Of a stretch of DNA of 64,000 bases, positions 33,977 through 45,510 are shown one piece after another. The stretch comes from Castanea sativa (taxonomy: Eukaryota; Streptophyta; Magnoliopsida; Fagales; Fagaceae). The notes under the pieces were generated by a model, which was not told where the DNA came from, did no database searches, and saw only the letters and a list, made by a program, of their open reading frames with translations. Positions within the stretch are counted from its first letter, which is position 1, and each line of letters opens with the position of its first letter. The translations under genes were made by a program, and so were the position numbers. The stretch spans positions 45,679,751-45,743,750 of the forward strand of contig NC_134020.1 in NCBI RefSeq assembly GCF_040712315.1. The letters run 5' to 3'.

Positions 33977-34003
33977 CCCCCCCCCCCCCCCCCCCACCCC
34001 CCC
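33977..34003. repeat. Poly-C tract (C19 A C7)
   Basis: A 27-base run of C broken by one A. Such long C runs are rare in plant DNA. It could form an i-motif/G-quadruplex or be a polymerase- or assembly-sensitive site. Confidence 0.9.
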
Positions 34004-34601
34004 AAATTTTTTATTATAAAATATTAGTATATATAGGTATTAATTTTAGCAATTTGGTTCGATAAAATTACACTTAGCCCCCCTTAACAATATTATTAAT
34101 CATTTTAAAGACCATTAAAAATTTAAAGATGTAAAATCTAAAACAAAATTAACAAGCTAAAAAAAATTAGCTCAACAACAAAAATTACCAATAGCAAAAC
34201 TAAACAAAATTAAGCTCAATCAACAAATTTTACCAAAAACAAACAACCACCCAACCCTTTAAAAAAATTCAAATAGAACTAGAGTGGTCATACTTGTTGA
34301 GTGGGTGGTGAGAACAAGAAAATTAGAATGCTACTTGCTTGTGTTTACTCTTCTAGTCTCTATTGCAACTACGGGATTAGCATTTTCAACTATGAATGTC
34401 ACCAAAACTGAGCTTCGCAACAAAATGTAAGATAAGTTTTTAATGAATATGGTTAATTGAAAGGGACATTGTTGCGGCAATTAGTACGGATTCAATTATA
34501 AATAATTTTGAATATTTAAAAAAATCCGAGTTCCATTTTCATAAATAATTGCATTGAATTGTACTAAGAATATTGATTTTGTATTTTTTTTTTCTTAAAA
34601 T
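34004..34601. other. Intergenic, nothing recognised
   Basis: AT-rich sequence without convincing frames. It ends at the left target duplication of the Mutator-type MITE. Confidence 0.4.
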
Positions 34602-35547
34602 GATCATGTTAACGAGTGCCTTTAGGGCAATTGTTAATGTGAGGACAAAAGGCCCAAGATACGTTTTTGGGCCATGGACTTGAGCCGAGGACATTTGCTT
34701 GTCTGAAGACGAGTTAATGGTAATGACGATATCAAACTCAGAGCCCCTAAAACAAATGTGGCGGATGAAGTGAATGTAAATAATTTGAGGAAGACTACCT
34801 TCTCGGTTGAGTGCAGTGAGGATCAGGTGGTATGTCATGTTAACTAGAATGATATTTTAGAAGGTATTGGGGATAAAGATATGTTTAAAAGGGGCACAGA
34901 GAGCAAGGGGGTGAAGAAAAATGAGATCTTAGAGAAAGCTGCTACCACCACATTGAATGCTCGGTACCTAAGTCTCTGACCGCATTTATGAGGAAGTGAT
35001 ACCTGAACAATGATTTTCAACCTTACAGCTATTACCTAGGGACTTCCAAAAGAGGCGGATGGGACAAGTATCAGAGGGAGCAGTCTGAATCTACACAGAA
35101 GGAGGAGGGACTATAAAAAAGAGGAGGGTCCTGTAAAGAAAGGGAGAGAATTTTTGGTAAAAGATCTTTAAGTAAGAAGAAATATAAACACTTGGTTCTC
35201 GGCTTGAGTCCGAGGATAAACCTCATCTTATAAACTTGTTCATCTATATTGTTTTGTGATCTTGGGTCATTGACATTATCGTTTAAGCTCATTAGAATCA
35301 AGATTTCTAGCCCACGTTCTATAAATTCATTGTATTGGGTTCTTTGGGCCGACGTCCTCCTTCTTGTTGGGCCAAGGCTCGAATCACATCCTTATAGTTA
35401 ATAAACCATTTTAGGAAGGTTTTTATATTACTTTTATGGAAAATTGTAAAGCTATCAAAACATTAATTGTTTTTTCTCTTTTTCTATAAAAACTTTCCTA
35501 AAATAGTTCACTAACAAATGCCCTTAGGGTATTCATTAACATTTCCA
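34602..35547. mobile_element. Mutator-type MITE with a solo LTR inside, 9-10 bp TSD
   Basis: Inverted ends GATCATGTTAACGAGTGCC and the complement of GGGTATTCATTAACATTTCCA extend inwards (CCATTTTAGGAAGGTTTTTA against its complement). TTCTTAAAAT lies on both sides (34592-34601, 35548-35557). Removing the LTR at 34638-35396 and one GTTAA leaves an element of about 180 bp with strong dyad symmetry. There is no coding capacity. Confidence 0.75.
34638..35396. repeat. Solo LTR, 759 bp, TSD GTTAA
   Basis: Runs from TGTGAGGACAAAAGGCCC to GAATCACATCCTTATA, with GTTAA on both sides (34633-34637, 35397-35401). Contains TGGGCC-type motifs and a GAGTCCGAGG block similar in style to the other solo LTRs. 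Nested in the MITE above. Confidence 0.85.
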
Positions 35548-35631
35548 TTCTTAAAATACGGAATCACCGTACTTGGCCTCATCATCTAGTAATCAGCAGC
35601 ACATGATGAACTTGTCCCTTAAGAGAGACTA

Positions 35632-35690
35632 TTTTTTTTTTTTTGGTAGAAAGGGAAATGTATTAAACTAAACAGCAGAGAGAGATTATT
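35632..35690 (-). mobile_element. Short retroposed stub (poly-A tail, minus strand)
   Basis: A run of T (about 15) followed by GGTAGAAAGGGAAATG. It lies between imperfect repeats AGAGA(C/T)TATT and next to a local duplication of CCCTTAAGAGAGACTATTT. This resembles a severely 5'-truncated LINE or SINE insertion. Confidence 0.35.
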
Positions 35691-35699
35691 TAAGTGCTT

Positions 35700-36404
35700 G
35701 TCCCTTAAGAGAGACTATTTAAGTGCTTGAACTAATCTCCTTAAGAGAATATTTTATGACGAAGGAATTCTTCGAAATGATTTTAAATTAATGTTTCTTT
35801 AACAAATTTGTTATATATCTATATATATATATATATATTAATATCATCATTAGCTCCGTCATCATTTTACATTCATTAATTAAAAGTAGAGATTTGACAT
35901 AATACCAAAAGATAAGGACTATACATTAAACATATATATTTGAAACGTTAATGATCAAATTGATATATACCATAAACGTTAAGGGTCAAAATGATAATTT
36001 ATCCTAATTTTTTTTATATGTCTATGGTGTTTGACAAATTTTCTTATTCAACATAAAATTACATTTATGAATCTAAGCAATCTTGAATTTACCATTGATG
36101 CATGGATATTGTTTTATTTGTTAAAATAACCTCTCCTTTTTTTTTTTTTAATCCATGCAATATGACCAAGTTTTAAGCTTTGTGAGTTTCTAAAAAAAAA
36201 AAAATTAAGTTTTGTGAGATTGCACTTTTATTGAGTATGTAGTTTGCATTTTTCAATTAGAGGTTTAATTTTTTTTTTTTATGCTGTTTGGATGCCACAT
36301 GGCTTTTTAAAAAGGGCACATGAATTTTATTTTGCTTGCAGTTGATGATACAACAGATGCACAACAAAGCTTTGTGGAGAGGAGACATAGGGCTGTAAAA
36401 AAAA
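35700..36404. other. Intergenic, (TA)n at about 35818-35838
   Basis: AT-rich with homopolymer T runs. A degenerate AAACATATATATTTG...GGTCAAA(A/T)TGATA block (35930-36000) looks like part of an old TIR element. No gene. Confidence 0.35.
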
Positions 36405-36470
36405 CTAAAAAAGACAAAGTGGACCTGACTGGATCAAATAAAATTGAACTGGACCGAATAAGATGATAGA

Positions 36471-36926
36471 GGTGGCAATTTGTGTTCACTCATCGGGTTC
36501 GTGTCGTGTCAAGTCACGAGTATTCGGCTCTATGGGTTGACCCGAACCTGACCTGTTTAATAAACGTGTCAAGAATTCTCAACCCGAACACGACCTGTTT
36601 ATTAATAGATCATACCAAACCTATATAATTTTTATCAATTCCCATATATTAAAATTAAAATACAATTACAACTATAAATATAGTAATAAACATATAAAAA
36701 AAACCATTAATTAAGCAATAATATCAAAATAACTAATAATTTTATAAGCTAAATGGGTCCAACGAGTTAGACGGAGTCGCATGTTGAACACGAACATGAC
36801 CTGTTTATTAAACAGGTTAGCCGTGTCAATCCGAATATAACCCGAACCCGTTTAGCCTCAACCCATGACCTGTTTATATACAGGTTAGTCATATTGGATT
36901 TGTGGGTCATGTTAGATTTTGCCACC
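36471..36926. mobile_element. TIR element with GGTGGCAA ends inserted in minisatellite
   Basis: GGTGGCAATTTGTGTTCA at the left pairs with TTAGATTTTGCCACC at the right. Inside, CCGAACCTGACCTGTTTA-like lines (36541, 36591, 36799, 36841) are repeated. The ends resemble non-autonomous hAT-type elements, but the 8-bp target duplication was not resolved. Confidence 0.55.
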
Positions 36927-37890
36927 CCCTATAAGACGGAACAGACTGAACATAACCGAATAGACCGAATAAGACCAGAGATTACTGAATAAGACCAAAG
37001 AGGACCAATTGAACCAAACAAGACTAAATGGACCGAATAAGACTAAAGAGGACCGAACATGACTAAACGGACCAAAGGGCACCGAAAATGATCGAATGGA
37101 TTGAATGAGACCAAAGAGAACCGAATGAACAATTAAAGACCAAATGGACGGAATAATACCGAAATGGACCGAATAAGATAGAATATGACCAAACCTGGCC
37201 GAATGGACCGAATAAGAATTAAGAGGACGGAACAAGACCAAAAAGGATCGATTTAAACCTATGAGGACCAAATAAGGCCGAATAATGTCTGACTGGACCG
37301 AATAAAATCGAATAGGACCGAATAAAGCTGGACTGGATCGAATAGAATAAAAAAGGACCGAATAAGACCGAACATGGCCGAATGGACTGAATAGGAACGA
37401 ATAGGACCGAACATCACAAATGGACCGAAGAGGACTGAAAAAAACCGAAGAGGATCGATTGAACCAAACAAGGCCGAATGGACCGAATGAGACAAAAAGG
37501 GGCCAAATAAGACTGAAGAGGACCGAAGGAACTGAATAAGACCGAATGGACCGAATAAGATATAATGGGGTTGAATAAGACCGAAGATGACTGAATAGGC
37601 CAAATAAGGCCTAGCATCTGGGAATGCAAAAAAAAAAAAAAAAAACTTATTTACCTCCTTAAACACCACTTTATCTATTTTGCCGACCCATTTCACAACT
37701 TACCTAACATCTCAATTCTTATTTTTACATACAACCCAATAAAATAATATAAACTACCTAATAAAATAATAATAAATACTTTTCCCTTTCTCTTTCCTCC
37801 CACTCTCTTTTTCTGTTCACTCACAATTATAAGATTTATTTATTTATTTTTACAACCCATGAACAATAAGGTTGCATATATGTAACCTTA

Positions 37891-38363
37891 GAGTACTAGC
37901 ATTGAGGGTTGTAAAAACCCCTTAGTTGCTATTTTATTTACCAACAAGGCTAAATCCATCCACATTCGGGGGTTGGTCTTTATTTATTTTTTTATCAACT
38001 GTTCACAAGGATGTAAAAAATATATATTATTTTAATAACAAAAAGGTAGAGAGGAAAATGATATGGAAGAGAAGGGAGAGAAACCGATTTTTTTATATTA
38101 TTTGTTGGTATAGTTTATATTATTTTAATGAGTTATATGTAAAAATAAAAACTAGAATTTAGGTAAATTATAAAATATGATGGTAAAATAGATAAGTAGG
38201 TTTTGACGATATAAAATAGACATTTTTTTGCATCTCGTATTCTAGTGCTCTTACTACAAGGTGGCAATTTTTTTTAAGAATATAAACCTAAATGAAGTGA
38301 GTTTTTTGGGTGTCTTAGGTTATAAAATAGCAACCTGGTATTTACACCCCAATGCTAATACTC
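37891..38363. mobile_element. Harbinger-type element, 473 bp, TSD TTA
   Basis: The ends GAGTACTAGCATTGAGGG and the complement of CCCCAATGCTAATACTC are flanked by TTA (37888-37890, 38364-38366). AT-rich with purine-rich ATGATATGG.. sequence inside and no transposase. The left-hand neighbour (37640-37890) is similar in composition and may be another fragment of the family. Confidence 0.75.
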
Positions 38364-38801
38364 TTAGGACCAAACAAGATTGAAAAGGACCGATTAAAAC
38401 CTAAGAGGACCGAATAAAACCGGACTGGATCGAACATAAACTATATATATTTTGTGACCTCTGCGGTTTCTATCATCCTCTCTCTCAGTCAGCTGGCTCG
38501 ACTTCTCTCCCACTCACAGCCATTGCACCACAGTCTCTCTCAGTGTCTGTTACCACCGTTGCTCTCTCTCTCCCTCAGCCTCGCCTATTTTCAAATTTTT
38601 TCTGAATGGCAAATTATTCTGGCCTGGCCTGGGACATTTGCTTTTGCAGAATGGTTAGTTCATCACCCTTCGTTAATGGAAAAGCCGACGATGCATTGCA
38701 TTGGGCAAGTGTATCAGTTTACTAGTTATTCCCTTGTTTGTTACTATTAGCCGTAGACTATAATTATTTGTTCTTAGCAAACTTTACATGATACTCTACA
38801 T

Positions 38802-39210
38802 TGTGTGGATTTTGATTAGATTGGATTGTATGAGATTGCGAGAAGGCCTAATTGTAACTTAACTAGTCTTTTGGAGCATAATGTATATATGAATAGCGCT
38901 TTCCTCGGGTCGTGACAAGAGATTTGGCAACGCTGTGTGGTTTGGAGGTATTGTCCCACATTGTGGATTGTAACTAGCATCTCAAGGATTTGAGTGCGGG
39001 AAATTTTGATTACCATGTTGTGTGGATTTTGATTGGATTGGATTATATAAGCATGTGCCATGTGAGTGTGTACTAAGTCTTTTATCAGGTGTCTAGTAAG
39101 TGGATTTTGGGTATATAAGCGATTTCGGAGAGCTTTAATTGTTACTTGACTAATTCTTTTGGGGTATAATGTAGATGTGGTTAGCATTTTCCTTGGGTCG
39201 TGATGCTTTA
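38802..39210. repeat. Internal direct duplication, about 220-bp offset
   Basis: TTGTGTGGATTTTGATTAGA at 38801 recurs as TTGTGTGGATTTTGATTGGA at 39018. The AACTTAACTAGTCTTTTGG..TCGGGTCGTGA block (38855-38915) recurs at 39145-39203. It lies in the first intron of the methyltransferase remnant. Confidence 0.65.
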
Positions 39211-39329
39211 GCACTGCGGTTCTGTACTCCTATTGATGGTGATTTATTTTTGCATCTTGATCTTACTATGTGCAACAAAAGCTTGCTTTGTTGTTTATTT
39301 GTGATAAGGATAATTTTGTAATTAACCCA

Positions 39330-40190
39330 TGATGAATACAAAGGGCGACGGACATAACAAGGCCGTTGGCATTACTCATGACAGATGACAGCAGTGTAAG
39401 GTCTACATCTTTATCCCAAAGCTGACAACTGTACTTTGAGTAAGCTGAAAGGAATAAGCTGAAGACAGCAAGCTGAAGAGAGCAAGCTAAAGGTAGTAAG
39501 CTGATGGTAGTAAGCTGAAGCTAGTAAGCTGACGGTAGTAAGCTGAAGCTAGTAAGCTGAAGGGGATACATGAATCTCCGATGAGTCTGACGTCAAGCCC
39601 AATGATTCTGTTGGGCTTGCATCTCGAAGTCTATAGCTTCATAACAGAGCTGACGACCTTAACTATAAGTTGACGACTTTAACTATAAGTTGACGACTTT
39701 AATTATAAGCTAACGACCCTAAAAAGGGACGATGCTGTAGGCTGACGGGAATAAGCTGAAGAGGTCAATTAAACCTCCATCCATAGCCTTACTTGATCTC
39801 CACGCATACGTGTATAAGGAGAGTTCTTGCGCTACATGCCTAACCTAATTAAGAAGACTCCTATAAGGAAAAGAACTCTAGGAGATATGCAAAATCCATA
39901 AGTTACTCTCCTAGAAGGAAAGAACTTCTTGACCAAGGCATGAATTTCGCCCCTACACTACTATAAATACCCCAAGACCCTCACAAAGCAAGGTACGTAT
40001 AATTCATCCCAGCCCTGGCACTCTAGAGTTGCAAACAATAGATTTCTCTAACTTGACCGTCGGAGGGTACTTGGCCGGTACCACACCGGTACCCCTCTTA
40101 AGGTCTTCATCTTTTGTGTTGTGCAGGTACTTCATCGGGGGCATGTGAGGACTATATGGCTTACTGACGATTTTCGGTATCATCAATTTG
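39330..40190. repeat. Probable solo LTR with short tandem arrays
   Basis: The block from TGATGAATACAAAGGGCGAC to GGTATCATCA carries LTR-like marks: a TATA box (CTATAAATACC, 39961), GACCGTCGGAGGGTACTT, and paired GGCCGGTACC/CCGGTACC motifs. Inside are tandem AGTAAGCTGA(A/T)GCT-like units (39435-39555) and GACGACTTTAACTATAAGTT units (39643-39715). No clean target duplication was found, so the borders are approximate. Confidence 0.55.
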
Positions 40191-43100
40191 CAATTGAACC
40201 AATATATGTCAAGACCCTACAATTTTGTGCTTTAGTTTAAGATTAGTGATTTATTAGTGACTCCTTTTGAGGTTTGAATCCTTTGAGGCTGTGGCTCTAG
40301 GTGTAAACCTAATATGCCTTATCCAAAGTTACTACTCGTTTTAAGCTTTTTGATACTTGTTTTGTATTGCTTCCACTTAAAAGCCATACACTTTATTTTT
40401 CTTAATTAGTTTATGATCTTAGTAAGTTCTAGGTATCACTGGGTTCAGTTGGTTTCTAAGGGTGTATTTTTTGTATTTTGACTTTAAATGTTCTTTTCAA
40501 TGGCGGTGGCACCAGTGCTTTGGCCATATATCTCCGAAAACTGTTTCTTTTGGACATTACAACATCAAACTATGATGATCAGGAAACTGAAGAGAACATG
40601 TGTCAGCTCATAACTACAAGGCTAACGGGATTACTCCTGTCCTTCCTGACCTAAAGTGTGAGTCTCTTTTATGCCCACTTGGTTATTTGAGCCATGTTGT
40701 TAACTACTGAGGAGAATAAATTCTTAAAGTAATCTTCGCATAGAATTTAGCATTCAGATGTGATTAGTTAGAGAAATCTAACTTTGGGTTCTTTTTATGT
40801 GGCTTACTGTTGGAAGATAATTTTCTTGATTTTCTCCTTCACTATTATTCAATTTTAATAACTTATGTGTTTTTTAACGAGTTGGGGATGCAGAATTGGG
40901 AAGGAAGACGAGTCCCTATTCTTCATTAATTATGCCAATACTGGTCTTGAAGCTTGAGTATATTGGATCCAGTGTGTATTGCATCAAGCCCAGGCATACA
41001 GCTGGTTTGGAGACAATATAAAGCTAATGATAGAAGCTGATTCTCATATGAGAAATTGCAATTCAACTGAGTTAATAGAGGTGTAAATCAATGACATGGT
41101 CCATTAACTAGAGAATTCTTTGTCAAACTAGGCTCTGGCAGAAATAAATTTGTAGGAGTATGTTTCTTGTGAGAATTGTCACCATTATGGAAGTAGAAGA
41201 TCCTACGAGAGAGTTTTTGCATTCCCTGAACACAATAGCTAACATGTACGAAAAGGATTTGAATTGAAATTTGTTAGTGTTATTAAATTAGCTTTCCTAA
41301 ATCATTGTTATTTTTGTTAAATAATTTGTGGCACCATTTTGTTTGAATGACCTTGCCACCGTCTCTGGGAAGATTTTCCATCACTAAGACCACATAAATT
41401 TTGAAATGTTATCTCAATGTGTGTGAGAAAGATTTGTTGATGAGGGACAAGAAACTATCTGATGGGTAAGTACTAAGTAGTTTTGTTTTGTTTTGTTTCT
41501 TTGAATAAGAATCATATTCAAACCAGATGACCTACAAGCAGGATATGAGAGAAGGCAGCACGCTGCACCTACTCAAACCACCAATAACAAAAACACTAAA
41601 ACAACATGACAAGAAGAAAAAACATATACTAATATTTATAGGGGCTCTTTATGCTCTTGGGCTAGGGTCCTTTCTACTGTGGGTTGGAGAGTTGGGCCTG
41701 GCCCGCTATCCTAGCGGGACCTTGTTAAAGGGCCAATCTGTGTACAAGACAAGCATCCCAAAAGAAAGGCAACAAATAATGACAAATACATACACATGAA
41801 TATTAAATACATTGGCAAATGTGTTGTGGCAGAAAAGGTTACTCAAGATAAAATAGTTAGTGTAGCTAAACAGCAGAATATAAAAGTAATGGGTGTTTCT
41901 GCGAGAAGTGAACTAAAAGAGCACAAATCCCAACTTGGGCAACCTTATTACCAAGCTAGACCATTAAAGTTGCACATTTTGAAGAACGGGTATAGATCAC
42001 TACTTCTTGTCTTGTTGGGGATTACAAAGGGTGAGTTTGCAGTAAGAGAGAGGGAAAATATTGTCTATTGATGCATGACTTTTCTGCCATATTCACTCTT
42101 TCTTTTTTGCCTTCATTTCATTCTTTCTTTTTCCTCTCTTATTTCCTTTTCAATTCTCTTTGCTCCTTGACTTAGTCGTTACCTAGTCGTTACCCCTTCC
42201 ATTTATGGCTACTGTTTCTATTTATACTAGGTTGATCCTATGAGATTTCTTTCTTTTACCCCTATTGTTCACCAACCATTTTTGTTTGCTGTGAACACCT
42301 CTTCAGGGCTGCCCATTTATTTACTGGCCGTTTGGCCTCCACTTCGCCTAGGGATGCCCAGTGCTTTTCTCTTTCTTCCACTACTCCTCCCACGACAAAT
42401 CCTTATCCATTTGGGTCTGTCGTGAGTCTTTCTCTCTCATCTCGACGGGTAACGCTTTGGGTCTCTTTCTACCTATCTCTCTGGCATACATAAAGTGGTC
42501 CCAGCCATTTACTACCTATTTTAAGCAAAGATGTCTTCCCAGCAAAGCACCTTCTAAAAGAGGTCTTGGCTGGATACCAAAAATAGGCCATTTTTTCTCC
42601 CTCCATCAAACTACACACTCTGTAAATCCCTTGATCGTTGGTCGACCTCCCTTGCATTGGCTGGGTACAGGCTGATAGTGCTCCAACCATAGCGTGGTTA
42701 TCTTATTACTTCATGCTTTTGTTTTCTTTCTTTCCCACGTTGTTTCTGCCATTGCTACTTGGCTTTGTCTCATTCTGCTCCTGAATCTCCTTCACCCATA
42801 CTCGTCCTTTATGGAAAAAGGTATGAGCTCATTGGGCTTGCTCCATTTTTGCCTCTTCTTGGGCTTGTGGGCTTGCCTGTTGCTCGTTTCTGTCAAATTG
42901 GCCCGTTAGGCCTCTTTCTTTCCTTTTCTTTCCTTTGGGCTTTTTATATCCCTTTGTTTCTGCCATTACTTTCTAATCTTTTCTTTCTTTCCTTTTTGCT
43001 TGTTATTGGGCTTTTTTGCTATTGGCACCCCTTTATAAAAAATGGGTATCAACACTATTTATGGCTGTGCGCACCTAGGTATGATTATTGGGCCTAAAAT

Positions 43101-43347
43101 CTATTTGGGCTCACAATCTATTTGTATTATAGGCTTTCGGATTTCCTACAACGGGTGATTCTATGTTCGTCAACCCAAGTACCCAGGTTCCCTATGTTCT
43201 CAAAATCACTCTCACTCTTTTTCCCAAGATGATCACTTTCTTTCCTTAGTCTCTACTCTCCAAAATTGCCAACCCCCTCAATTGAATCTCCCTTACTTAT
43301 TTATAGTCAAAGTTAGTGGGATGACCATGATCATTTTCCTGGTCAGT

Positions 43348-43599
43348 GGAAGGAGAGGTCCAATACTATTTCTTCTAAGTGGGAGCTTAATTGCAAGTGG
43401 GAGAAGGTAACAGTGACATTGGAACTAGCTCCATTATTAGATCTGCTGCCCGATAGAGGCATTCCCTAGGCAACGGAAGGGAGGTCCAATACCATTACTC
43501 TTAAATGGATGTTTGGTGGTGAGTGGGAAAAGGTAACAGTGGCATTGAAACTAGCTCTACCGGTAGATTCGATGCCTAGCAGAGGTATTCCCTAGGTGA
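43348..43599. repeat. 127-bp tandem duplication
   Basis: Two copies, 43348-43474 and 43475-43599, share GGTCCAATAC, GGTAACAGTG(A/G)CATTG and AGAGG(C/T)ATTCCCTAGG. Confidence 0.8.
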
Positions 43600-44211
43600 T
43601 ACCGTGCACTCCGAGTTCTACCTGCCCGGGGGACATATTCATCGAAGGTAGTGAAGCTTCACCTTTGTCGATCACGCTGTGAATGATTTCATCCTTAGGC
43701 TTCGGGCTTCAGATGAGCATCAAAACTTGCCTAGAATGAGCCCGTGCGTCTAATCAACGTGAGGTTCTACACGTGGCGTCGATGCAATGGGCTTTTATAG
43801 ACAAATGGACTTGGAGGAGGGTAATGCTCGTACAATAGCAGTTGAATATGAGTAAGCCCATTGGACTTGGCAAGAGTAAATTTCCGTGAGCTATTACGCC
43901 ACGCGCACACACATATGCACAAAAATAAAGATTTGAGTGTCTGAAAATGTGTACAAGCATGAAGGATTTGATTCAATTCTCATGCCATACCATCAATAAT
44001 GCATCTATGTCTTTGCTAATGGTGGTGTTAGCTATACTAGAGTAAGACACAAATGCATTGCCCAAGAATCCTTCCAAGGAGAGTGGATATCGAAAGAGAG
44101 ATAGAAAGAGTTTTTTCCTCTTTTTCATATACTCATGCAATCTTCTGCCCAATGAACATTCGACTCTATCTATGGCAAGTTTGGATATAGGGGGAGTAGA
44201 GGAGAGAAGAG

Positions 44212-44214
<3 letters not shown>

Positions 44215-44268
<54 letters not shown>
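44215..44268. repeat. (AT)n microsatellite, about 27 units
   Basis: An uninterrupted AT run of about 54 bases. Confidence 0.95.
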
Positions 44269-44270
<2 letters not shown>

Positions 44271-44997
44271 AGTATTTTTTATTTTATTTTATAGAAAGCC
44301 TCTTAATTGGATTCACATCTACTTCTTTGGTAAGGCAGTTTTGATAATTACCCTGCACGCTCCATTGAAGCACAAGTCTACCTAGTTGGAACAAAAACAA
44401 TGATACAATTAGGGAGTTTAAGGCACAAAGAACCCAAGGTATCCCCTTCATCAACATTCACTTCACCATTAAAAATCCTACGGATCAAATTGAATAAGAA
44501 TATTTTTTCTTTTTTGTACTTGACAGCTCTAAATAAACATTTTCTTAAAAAAAAAAAAAACATACACTCATGGTTACATTACATACACACACAAAAATAA
44601 GCGATAATGTTGTCTTTGTGAGGCATGTAGAATGATTTTGATTTTCTTTATCTATGAATTTAGTAAAATTGGAGGTTGATGTGGGACACGAGATGAGGAC
44701 TATATGTACATTTAGTGTTTTTTTTTTTTTTAAATTTAAAAAAAGCAAAATACCATCTGTACATGGAAAAAAGAAAAAGAAGATGAGCAAATTACCATCC
44801 ATCTAGAAACAATAATGCCAATGGGAAACAAAGGCCATAAGGTATATCTTATTATTAGGTTTTTTTTTTTTTTTAATTCAATAATTACACTGAGAAAAGG
44901 GAGGTTTGAATTTTGAGGGCTCTTCGCTCCTATTTATTAGGTTGAAACACCACATCACAACTTATAATTTGTGCACTAATTGGGTGGGAGCTGAAAA

Positions 44998-45228
44998 GCC
45001 CAATTCATTTGGGTTAATTTTGCGTGGGCCAGGCAAAACTTGGATCAGAAATTCAAAAAGACTGACTTAGGCCTTAAGGCCAATCCCATCCGTAAAAAAT
45101 GTCACCGAAGCCCAAAACAATTTATTACATAAATACCGTTTTAGGGTTTATCACACAGCCACTACTCACCAGTCATTGCTTTGCTATATATACTCTCATT
45201 TTAGCCACCACAAACCCTAGCTAGGGTT
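44998..45228 (+). promoter_or_regulatory. Ribosomal-protein-gene promoter (site II, telo-boxes, TATA)
   Basis: Site II elements (TGGGCC/T) appear as GCCCA at 44998-45002, TGGGCC at 45025-45030 and GCCCA at 45110-45114. Telo-boxes are present as TTAGGGTTT (45141-45149) and as the inverted pair AAACCCTAGCTAGGGTT (45212-45228). A TATA box (TATATATAC) is at 45185-45193. This combination is typical of plant ribosomal protein genes and links expression to growing cells. Confidence 0.75.
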
Positions 45229-45510
45229 CCCTTCTCTTTCTTCTGGTACTCTCTCTCTCTCTCTCTGCAACCATGTTTTCTCCTTCTTCGATCTGTACTT
45301 CCCGTTTGTTTCCTGACAAAACACGGGAAAATATAATTGTAAAATCTGAGATTTTCATTTCTTGTACCGATTTGTTTTATTTGAAAGGTCGTATTTTGTT
45401 TGATTATGTATGTGGATTTTTTTTTTGGGCTTTCCGTGTGATGGTTTAGGGTTCTTTCTTGCAGGTACAAAATCTGCTAGTGGGTGTTTGGAAACAAGAG
45501 AGTTTCAAAG

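Larger units (their letters stand above)
36405..38440. repeat. GACCGAATAA-type degenerate minisatellite, split by two TIR elements
   Basis: Decamer-like units GACCGAATAA / GACCGAATGG / GACTGAACAT are repeated with variation through 36925-37625 (roughly 70 units). Shorter blocks lie at 36405-36470 and 38366-38440. The two gaps are TE insertions (36471-36926 and 37891-38363 with adjoining sequence). On the minus strand the array keeps long open frames (37696-37259, 37271-36912) with repeated SVLFGPF / GLIQSIRS-like peptides. These follow from the repeat and are not good evidence of a gene. Confidence 0.8.
38454..41021 (+). pseudogene. Degraded METTL21-like (Methyltransf_16) methyltransferase gene
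   Basis: Three exon remnants lie in order. The first (about 38600-38700) reads WPGTFAFAEWLVHHPSLME, the typical segment before SAM-binding motif I. The second (about 40499-40655) reads NGGGTSALAIYLRK (motif I, normally LGSGTGALA), then LDITTSNYDDQETEEN. After a one-base shift it continues AHNYKANGITPVLPDLK. The third (40894-41021) reads IGKEDESLFFINYANTGLEA, shifts frame, and continues LEYIGSSVYCIKPRH to a stop. The frameshifts, altered motif I and missing middle exon (the part with the acidic D/N motif) mark it as non-functional. An LTR occupies the first intron. The family call rests on remembered family patterns. Which methyltransferase subfamily is uncertain. Confidence 0.65.
41022..44960. 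other. Degraded retroelement-like intergenic region
   Basis: No intact gene. 41640-43150 has LTR-like composition (GGGCTTGTGGGCTTG.. and ...TTCGGATTTCCTACA) and several short, hydrophobic frames without domains. 43348-43599 is a 127-bp tandem duplication (GGAAGG(A)GAGGTCCAATAC... twice). A long (AT)n run is at 44215-44268. The 26-codon frame MEVEDPTREFLHSLNTIANM (41188) is open but unrecognised. Confidence 0.4.

Noticed and set aside
36912..37696. Two long minus-strand frames (119 and 145 codons)
   Set aside because: They are products of the GACCGAATAA minisatellite, whose complement lacks stop codons in most phases. The peptide is a repeat of a few hydrophobic residues without domain features.
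42240..43097. Hydrophobic plus-strand frames resembling membrane proteins
   Set aside because: They come from T-rich, GGGCTT-rich LTR-like sequence. They have no start context, no conserved motif and overlap in different phases.
44058..44294. Frame ending in an Ile-Tyr repeat
   Set aside because: The repeat is translation of the (AT)n microsatellite. There is no support for a gene.
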